Shown: positions 1-4,401 of the stretch, piece after piece | How positions within the stretch are numbered: the first letter of the stretch is position 1 | Layout: each line of letters starts with the position of its first letter | DNA from: an uncultured Oribacterium sp. | Lineage (GTDB): Bacteria > Bacillota > Clostridia > Lachnospirales > Lachnospiraceae | DNA: 5,508 nt | Direction: 5' to 3' | Assembly: GCA_900772695.1 (NCBI GenBank) | Contig: CAAGRO010000301.1 | Span: forward strand, 1-5,508 | Translations under genes and position numbers: made by a program | Notes under the pieces: model-generated | The model's database searches: none | What the model saw: the letters and a program-made list of their open reading frames with translations, nothing else | Told to the model about the DNA's origin: nothing

Positions 1-1
1 A

Positions 2-724
2 AAGCGCTTTATCGATAAAGCGAATAAAACAACGAAGAGTGAGATCGAACGTCTGATCAACGGCGAAGCCATCGAAAAGGAGCTTCGACTGGATCTCACC
101 TATGAGGAGATCGATCAGAGCATCGAGAATCTCTGGAGTGTACTTTTTACGACCGGGTATTTGACGCAGAGTGAAAGGAACGAAAACGGAGCTTATCGCC
201 TGATTATTCCAAACCGGGAAGTACGTGAAGTCTTTCGTCTTCAGATTAACGAGTGGTTTAAAAAGTCGATTTTCAGTAACACAGAGCGTCTCACAGCATT
301 TTGGAAGGCTTTTGAAGAAGGTGATACCGAAGGTATCGAGCAGTATTTAAACCGCGTACTCAGTAATTCCATCAGCGTTTTCGATACGAAAGCAAGAAAG
401 GAAGAAAAGGAAAGCTCCTACCATAACCTTCTCGTCGGGATCCTTACCGGAAATGCGGACTGGCTCGTGAAGTCAAACATCGAAGCCGGAGAGGGATTTG
501 CGGATATCATCGTAGAAACGGATGATCCGGATGCGGGGATCGTCGTAGAGCTGAAGTATACGAAGAGCTTTGATGAGTTGAAGGCGGCTTGTCAGAATGC
601 GCTTGACCAGATTCGGGACCGCCGTTATCAGGAGTATCTCCTGAACGATGATCGGAAGAACATCCGGCTGTATGGCATCGCCTTCTGTAAGAAACGGTGC
701 TGTGCAATCAGTGAAAAACTGTGA
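2..724 (+). CDS. AAA-ATPase-like protein with C-terminal PD-(D/E)XK nuclease domain, 3' part only
   Basis: The reading frame is open from the left edge, so the gene begins upstream; about 240 C-terminal residues are visible. The nuclease-like core is seen as FADIIVE (Asp codon 503-505) followed by VVELKY (Glu 548-550, Lys 554-556), i.e. the D...ExK signature of PD-(D/E)XK folds. The end, with YGIAFCKKRC, and the earlier segments SVLFTTGYLT and LIIPNREVREVF are typical of the family in which an N-terminal AAA-ATPase-like domain (PF09820) is joined to PDDEXK_9 (PF08011). The ATPase part would lie outside the window. The cellular role of this family is not established; it is multicopy in many gut Clostridia and Bacteroidetes. 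The gene is richer in A/T and in AAA, GAA and ATT codons than the genes that follow, which suggests a different origin. An ATG at 161 is internal, not the start. Family assignment is good; function is unknown. Confidence 0.85.
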   Translation, partial: KRFIDKANKTTKSEIERLINGEAIEKELRLDLTYEEIDQSIENLWSVLFTTGYLTQSERNENGAYRLIIPNREVREVFRLQINEWFKKSIFSNTERLTAFWKAFEEGDTEGIEQYLNRVLSNSISVFDTKARKEEKESSYHNLLVGILTGNADWLVKSNIEAGEGFADIIVETDDPDAGIVVELKYTKSFDELKAACQNALDQIRDRRYQEYLLNDDRKNIRLYGIAFCKKRCCAISEKL

Positions 725-741
725 GAGGCAGTTTCTATGGG

Positions 742-758
742 ATGGGGGCAGACTCCAT
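742..758. repeat. Degenerate copy of the palindromic repeat also found at 3547-3565
   Basis: ATGGGGGCAGACTCCAT matches the core of the hisC-hisB palindrome (ATGGGGTCAGACCCCAT) at 15 of 17 positions. It can still fold: 742-747 pairs with 753-758 (one G:U) around a five-base loop. It lies between the nuclease-domain gene and pncB, 4 bases ahead of the pncB ribosome binding site. Whether it is an inserted repeat or a regulatory site is not known. Confidence 0.5.
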
Positions 759-762
759 AAAG

Positions 763-768
763 AAAGGA
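763..768 (+). promoter_or_regulatory. Ribosome binding site of pncB
   Basis: AAAGGA lies 6 bases ahead of the ATG at 775. It decides the start: the in-frame GTG at 721 and ATG at 742 have no Shine-Dalgarno sequence, and the GTG overlaps the stop of the previous gene. Confidence 0.75.
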
Positions 769-774
769 TTTAGC

Positions 775-2229
775 ATGAATCAGAGTGATCAGCGGAATAT
801 TTCCATGATGATGGATCTCTATGAGATGACGATGGCGAACGGTTATTTCCAGGATCCGGGAGCGGAGGATCTGGTGACCTTCGACGTGTTCTACCGGAAG
901 AATCCGGATGGTGCGGGCTTCGCGATCTTCGCGGGGCTCGAGCAGGTGCTGGACTACCTCGAGGGGATGCACTTCGATGATGCGGATATCGACTACCTTC
1001 GCTCGTTGCATATTTATGCGGAGGATTTCCTCGCGTGGCTGCGGGATTTCCGCTTCCGCGGCACGGTGCGGGCGCTGCCGGAGGGCAGCATCATGTACCC
1101 GAACGAGCCGATCCTCACGGTGGAGGCACCGCTCATCGACGCACAGCTGGTGGAGACCGCGATTCTCGCACAGGTGAATCACCAGTCCCTCATCGCGACG
1201 AAGACGAACCGGATCGTTCGTTCGGCAGAGGGCCGGCTGGTGGCGGACTTCGGCGCGCGGCGGGCGCACAATGTTGACGCCGCGGTGTATGGTGCCCGGG
1301 CCGCCTACATTGGCGGTGCCGCAAGTACGGCGACGATACTGGCCGGGGAGATGTTCGGCATCCCGGTGAGCGGGACGATGGCGCACAGCTGGGTGATGTA
1401 CCACGATGACGAGTACACGGCGTTTAAGCGCTTCGCGGAGATCTACCCGGATAATTCGGTGCTGCTCGTCGACACCTACGATGTGCTGGCGTCCGGCGTG
1501 CCGAATGCGATCCGCGTGGCGAAGGAGGTGCTGATGCCGATGGGCAAGCGCCTGAAGGGCATCCGCCTCGATTCCGGTGACCTCGCGTACCTGTCGAAGA
1601 AGGCGCGGAAGATGCTTGACGCGGCGGGGCTCGAGGACTGCATCATCGTGGCGTCGAACAGTCTCGATGAGTACACGATCCACTCGCTGCTCGAGCAGGG
1701 CGCGCGCATCGATTCCTTCGGTGTCGGCGAGCGGCTGATTACGGCGAAGAGCGATCCGGTGTTCGGCGCGGTGTATAAGCTGGTGGCGGTGAATAAGGAT
1801 AAGGTCTGCTTCCCGAAGATCAAGGTGTCCGAGACCTTCGAGAAGATCACGAATCCGGGGCAGAAGCGCGTCTGGCGTGTGTATAATGCGGATGGCTTCG
1901 CGGTTGCGGACCTGATCACGATGGCGGACGAGGTGCCGGATCCATCGCAGCCGATCCCGTATGTGGACCCGGAGAAGCCGTGGAAGTCGATGGCCTTCAC
2001 GGACTGCACGGTGCGTGAGCTGCAGGAGACCGTCATGGTCGACGGGCGGCGGACGAAGCCGTCCCCATCCATCGAGCAGGTACGGAGCTACGTGAAGCAG
2101 CAGCTCGAGCAGGAGATCTGGCCGGAGGAGCAGCGACTCGAGAACCCGCACACGCACTACCTCGACATGAGCCCGGCGTACTACCAGATGAAGATGGAGC
2201 TGCTGAAGGCCGCGCAGACGACGAAGTGA
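775..2229 (+). CDS. pncB: Nicotinate phosphoribosyltransferase
   Basis: This cytoplasmic enzyme of NAD salvage (Preiss-Handler route) joins nicotinate to PRPP, giving nicotinate mononucleotide and pyrophosphate, with ATP hydrolysis. The product has 484 residues, normal for the Firmicutes-type family. Visible marks are the N-terminal MMMDLYEMTMANGYF segment, DFGARRAH (158-165), GTMAHSW with His204 at the position expected for the phosphorylated histidine, VDTYD (232-236), GIRLDSGDLAYL around 263-272 (phosphoribosyl-binding strand) and FGVGERL (315-321). The start at 775 follows from the AAAGGA site and from the conserved N-terminus beginning a few residues later. The gene is G/C-rich with many CTC, GCG and CGG codons, unlike the gene before it. 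It is followed by a strong terminator. No clear promoter was found in the 50-base gap, so it is either read through from upstream or has a promoter inside the preceding gene. Confidence 0.96.
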   Translation: MNQSDQRNISMMMDLYEMTMANGYFQDPGAEDLVTFDVFYRKNPDGAGFAIFAGLEQVLDYLEGMHFDDADIDYLRSLHIYAEDFLAWLRDFRFRGTVRALPEGSIMYPNEPILTVEAPLIDAQLVETAILAQVNHQSLIATKTNRIVRSAEGRLVADFGARRAHNVDAAVYGARAAYIGGAASTATILAGEMFGIPVSGTMAHSWVMYHDDEYTAFKRFAEIYPDNSVLLVDTYDVLASGVPNAIRVAKEVLMPMGKRLKGIRLDSGDLAYLSKKARKMLDAAGLEDCIIVASNSLDEYTIHSLLEQGARIDSFGVGERLITAKSDPVFGAVYKLVAVNKDKVCFPKIKVSETFEKITNPGQKRVWRVYNADGFAVADLITMADEVPDPSQPIPYVDPEKPWKSMAFTDCTVRELQETVMVDGRRTKPSPSIEQVRSYVKQQLEQEIWPEEQRLENPHTHYLDMSPAYYQMKMELLKAAQTTK

Positions 2230-2251
2230 CGTGATAGAGAACAGTTTGAGT

Positions 2252-2289
2252 TCAGCTGGGTGATTTGAGTTCATCCGGCTGATTTTTTT
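2252..2289 (+). terminator. Intrinsic terminator after pncB
   Basis: TCAGCTGGGTGA (2252-2263) pairs with TCATCCGGCTGA (2271-2282) as a 12-bp stem with two G:U pairs and a seven-base loop. It is followed at once by seven T (2283-2289). It begins 22 bases after the pncB stop and should separate pncB from the his genes. Confidence 0.88.
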
Positions 2290-2290
2290 C

Positions 2291-2319
2291 TTGACATGTG
2301 CGGCTTCGTCTTATATCAT
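2291..2319 (+). promoter_or_regulatory. Promoter of the his cluster
   Basis: A perfect -35 box TTGACA (2291-2296), a 17-base spacer and TATCAT (2314-2319, five of six matches to TATAAT) form a sigma-70/A-type promoter. Transcription should start near 2325, leaving a leader of about 115 bases before hisC. The -35 box begins one base after the T-run of the pncB terminator, so the two signals are packed back to back. Confidence 0.75.
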
Positions 2320-2324
2320 CTCAC

Positions 2325-2365
2325 TGTAACGCTTTACCATGCTACCATGATAAAGCTGTGTAACG
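2325..2365 (+). promoter_or_regulatory. Structured leader of hisC: hairpin flanked by a short direct repeat
   Basis: GCTTTA (2331-2336) pairs with TAAAGC (2351-2356) and CATG (2338-2341) with CATG (2346-2349). The result is a 10-bp stem with one C/A mismatch and a CTAC loop, right at the expected start of the transcript. TGTAACG occurs on both sides (2325-2331 and 2359-2365). No T-run follows, so it is not a terminator. It could stabilise the mRNA 5' end or mark an operator. No T-box consensus (GGTGG-type antiterminator) was found. The remainder, 2366-2428, shows nothing I can name. Confidence 0.35.
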
Positions 2366-2440
2366 GCTCCCATCATTAATTGTTATATCGAGATTTACGG
2401 CCATGTTGTATACTTATAGGAAATCATCGGGAGGTTCGAG

Positions 2441-3532
2441 ATGTCCAGATTTTTCAACAGTGCATACCGTACGCTGACGCCGTACACGCCGGGCGAGCAG
2501 CCGCAGGATAAGAAGTACATCAAGTTAAACACGAACGAGTCGCCGTTTCCGCCGGCACCGGGGGTGATCGCGGCGGTCAATGCGTCCGAGGCGATGGACC
2601 TCCGGCTCTATTCGGACCCGGAGCTGAAGCCGCTGAAGGCGCAGCTTGCCGAAAGCTTTCAGGTGGACGTGTCTGATGTATTCATTGGCAATGGCTCGGA
2701 TGAGTGCCTGAACTACGCGTTTATGGCCTTCGGTGAGGACGGCTTTGCGTTTCCGGACATCACCTACAGCTTCTATAAGGTGATCGCGCAGCTGAATCAG
2801 GTGGCGACCGAGGTGAAGCCGCTGCGGGCGGATTTCACGATCGAGCTCGCGGATTATCTCGGGCCGGAGACGGCGGACGGGGGTCATGCCGGCATCGGGA
2901 AGAACATCGTGATCGCGAATCCGAATGCGCCGACCGGAATTCCGATTTCGCTCGACGCGATCGCGCGGCTCTGTGAGGCCAATGCAGACCACGTCGTGAT
3001 GATCGACGAGGCCTATGTGGATTTTGCGGACCAGGCGATCAGTGCGGTGCCGCTCACGAAGAAGTATAAGAACCTGCTCGTGACGCAGACCTTCTCGAAG
3101 TCCCGCAGTATGGCGGGCGCGCGGGTCGGCTTCGCGATCGGCGATGCGGCGCTGATTCAGGATATGGAGACGCTCCGAAACTCGAACAACCCGTACAACG
3201 TGAACCGCATCTCGATGAAGTGCGCGGTGGAGGCGCTGCGGGACACGGCGTACTTCGAGGAGAACTGTGCGAAGATCCGTGCAAATCGGGCGTGGACGCG
3301 GACGGAGCTGGAGAAGCTCGGCTTCCATGTGCTGGAGAGCCAGACGAATTTCCTCTTCGCGGAAAGCCCGGCGATCTCCGGTAAGGAGCTCTACCTCCGC
3401 CTGAAGGACAACGGCGTGCTGGTGCGCCACTTCGATGACCCGAAGATCACGAACTTCAACCGCATCACCATCGGCTCCGAGGAGGAGATGGCGCAGTTTA
3501 TCGAGACCGTGCGGGACATCCTCACGTTCTGA
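2441..3532 (+). CDS. hisC: Histidinol-phosphate aminotransferase
   Basis: This PLP enzyme converts imidazole acetol phosphate plus glutamate to histidinol phosphate plus 2-oxoglutarate, the step after HisB. The product has 363 residues, normal for the family. Seen in order: KLNTNESPFPP (N-terminal substrate segment, about 28-38), GNGSDE (83-88), NPNAPTG (160-166), IDEAYVDF with Asp189 expected against the PLP ring nitrogen, TFSKSRSMAGARVGF with Lys220 as the Schiff-base lysine and Arg228 as a phosphate ligand, and FNRITIG with Arg341 near the C-terminus, matching the conserved substrate-carboxyl-binding arginine of fold type I aminotransferases. GGGAGG at 2429-2434, 6 bases before ATG, supports the start. 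It is the first gene after the promoter at 2291-2319. No catalytic residue appears to be missing. Related aminotransferases of other specificity exist, but neighbouring hisB and hisZ make HisC much the best call. Confidence 0.95.
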   Translation: MSRFFNSAYRTLTPYTPGEQPQDKKYIKLNTNESPFPPAPGVIAAVNASEAMDLRLYSDPELKPLKAQLAESFQVDVSDVFIGNGSDECLNYAFMAFGEDGFAFPDITYSFYKVIAQLNQVATEVKPLRADFTIELADYLGPETADGGHAGIGKNIVIANPNAPTGIPISLDAIARLCEANADHVVMIDEAYVDFADQAISAVPLTKKYKNLLVTQTFSKSRSMAGARVGFAIGDAALIQDMETLRNSNNPYNVNRISMKCAVEALRDTAYFEENCAKIRANRAWTRTELEKLGFHVLESQTNFLFAESPAISGKELYLRLKDNGVLVRHFDDPKITNFNRITIGSEEEMAQFIETVRDILTF

Positions 3533-3546
3533 GTTTATAAAAATTT

Positions 3547-3565
3547 AATGGGGTCAGACCCCATT
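3547..3565. repeat. Perfect 19-base palindrome in the hisC-hisB gap
   Basis: AATGGGGTCAGACCCCATT is two perfect 9-base inverted arms around a central A. As RNA it would fold as AATGGGG/CCCCATT with a five-base loop. Outer arms AATTT (3542-3546) and AAATT (3569-3573) can extend the stem past an ACG bulge, and TCTTAAGA (3573-3580 region) is a further small palindrome. No T-run follows on the + strand, so it is not a + strand terminator. A near copy lies at 742-758, which suggests a dispersed palindromic repeat or the trace of a small mobile element. From memory, motifs like this recur in other bacterial genomes, but I could not check that. Confidence 0.75.
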
Positions 3566-3662
3566 ACGAAATTCTTAAGATGTGTTCCGGGGGCCAGTCC
3601 GACGAGTTCGGCGGAGTGGCGATGCGCCGGGGAGAAAAATGAAGGGCCGGTGCCCGAGATTC

Positions 3663-3668
3663 AGGGAG
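3663..3668 (+). promoter_or_regulatory. Ribosome binding site of hisB
   Basis: AGGGAG is placed 5 bases before the ATG at 3674. It settles the start: the open frame runs back in frame to an ATG at 3548 inside the palindrome, but those 42 extra residues resemble no IGPD N-terminus and that ATG has no Shine-Dalgarno sequence. Confidence 0.8.
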
Positions 3669-3673
3669 TGAAT

Positions 3674-4282
3674 ATGAGAGTAGCAGAGATCAATCGGGTG
3701 ACGAATGAGACGGATGTGCAGCTGTGGCTGGACCTCGACGGGGATGGCAAGGAGTCGGAGATCAAGACGGGAATCGGGTTCTTCGATCATATGATGACGC
3801 TGTTCAGCCGGCACTCGGGGATCCAGATGAATCTCACCTGCGAGGGGGATACCTGGGTCGATGATCATCACAGTGTGGAGGATATCGGGATCACGCTCGG
3901 GCAGGCGATGTCGGAGGCACTCGGCGACCGGAAGGGGATCCGGCGCTATGCGAGCATGACGCTGCCGATGGATGAGGCGCTCATCCTGGTGGCGGTGGAC
4001 ATCAGTGGCCGCGGTGGCTTCTATGGAGACATCCCGTTTAAGACGGAGAAGATCGGCAGCTTCGACACCGAACTCGTGGTGGAGTTCTTCCAGGCCTTCG
4101 CGCTGAATGCGGGCATCACGCTGCACATCCGGGAGCTCGCGGGCGAGAACAGCCATCACATCGCAGAGGGCTGCTTCAAGGGCCTCGCACATGTGCTGCG
4201 GGAGGCGGTCGAGATCGACACGCGCTTCGCAAATGACATCCCGAGCACGAAGGGCGTACTCGCGAGCCCGACCGGCGAGTGA
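3674..4282 (+). CDS. hisB: Imidazoleglycerol-phosphate dehydratase
   Basis: This enzyme dehydrates imidazole glycerol phosphate to imidazole acetol phosphate, the substrate of HisC; it is a manganese-dependent cytoplasmic oligomer. The product of 202 residues is the monofunctional form, without the histidinol-phosphatase domain fused to it in enterobacteria. The family signatures are clear: GFFDHMMTLFSRHSG (35-49), DDHHSVEDIGITLG (63-76) and SHHIAEGCFKGLAH (160-173). These carry the metal-binding histidines and glutamates (His65, His66, Glu69, His161, His162, Glu165). MDEAL (99-103) and the final TKG segment are also typical. The start is fixed by AGGGAG and by the usual IGPD opening (MRVAEINRVTNETD). 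The gene lies 141 bases after hisC, a gap holding the palindrome and no gene; it is probably co-transcribed. The stop is doubled: TGA is followed directly by TAG. Confidence 0.96.
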   Translation: MRVAEINRVTNETDVQLWLDLDGDGKESEIKTGIGFFDHMMTLFSRHSGIQMNLTCEGDTWVDDHHSVEDIGITLGQAMSEALGDRKGIRRYASMTLPMDEALILVAVDISGRGGFYGDIPFKTEKIGSFDTELVVEFFQAFALNAGITLHIRELAGENSHHIAEGCFKGLAHVLREAVEIDTRFANDIPSTKGVLASPTGE

Positions 4283-4360
4283 TAGGCGTGATAGCGGGTG
4301 GTTGACAGCCTGGACGGGGTGATGACTGCGTGGCGGCGAGGCATTGGCCACAGGATACAA

Positions 4361-4390
4361 CTGCACAGGGGACGCATGGGTGCGGTGCAG
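4361..4390 (+). other. Possible hairpin ahead of hisZ
   Basis: CTGCAC (4361-4366) pairs with GTGCAG (4385-4390), and inside it CGCA (4373-4376) pairs with TGCG (4381-4384) around a TGGG loop, with a six-base bulge on the 5' side. The 3' arm ends on the first two bases of the hisZ ribosome binding site. It might tune hisZ translation or be chance in G/C-rich sequence. Nothing else is recognisable in 4283-4401 apart from the repeated GTGATAG at 4279-4294. Confidence 0.3.
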
Positions 4391-4395
4391 GAAGG
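4389..4395 (+). promoter_or_regulatory. Ribosome binding site of hisZ
   Basis: AGGAAGG ends 6 bases before the ATG at 4402. Three in-frame ATGs lie close together (4396, 4402, 4405). The first touches the site with no spacer, so 4402 is the best start. Confidence 0.7.
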
Positions 4396-4401
4396 ATGAA
4401 A

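Noticed and set aside
716..734. Inverted repeat AAACTG/CAGTTT around the end of the first gene as a terminator
   Set aside because: Only six mostly A/T pairs and no T-run after it.
721..774. GTG at 721 as the pncB start, overlapping the previous stop as GTGA
   Set aside because: No Shine-Dalgarno sequence before it, the 18 extra residues do not look like the family, and a good site exists for the ATG at 775.
628..2274. Very long open frame on the minus strand (548 codons) opposite pncB
   Set aside because: It is the antisense shadow of G/C-rich pncB codons: low-complexity Arg/His/Leu/Val-rich product, no recognisable domain, fully covered by a gene with clear family motifs. The same holds for minus-strand frames opposite hisC, hisB and hisZ.
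2386..2414. TATACT at 2409-2414 as a second hisC promoter
   Set aside because: There is no matching -35 box at 16-18 bases and no extended -10 TG; the promoter at 2291-2319 is far better.
2325..2440. T-box or other known riboswitch ahead of hisC
   Set aside because: The leader is only about 115 bases, with no T-box consensus, no terminator/antiterminator pair and no other fold I recognise.
3547..3580. Palindrome after hisC as an intrinsic terminator
   Set aside because: No T-run follows on the + strand. On the minus strand a short T-run follows, but there is no minus-strand gene to terminate.
4302..4330. TTGACA at 4302-4307 as a promoter for hisZ
   Set aside because: The sequence 17 bases downstream (ACTGCG) has no resemblance to a -10 box, and no alternative -10 lies at 16-18 bases.
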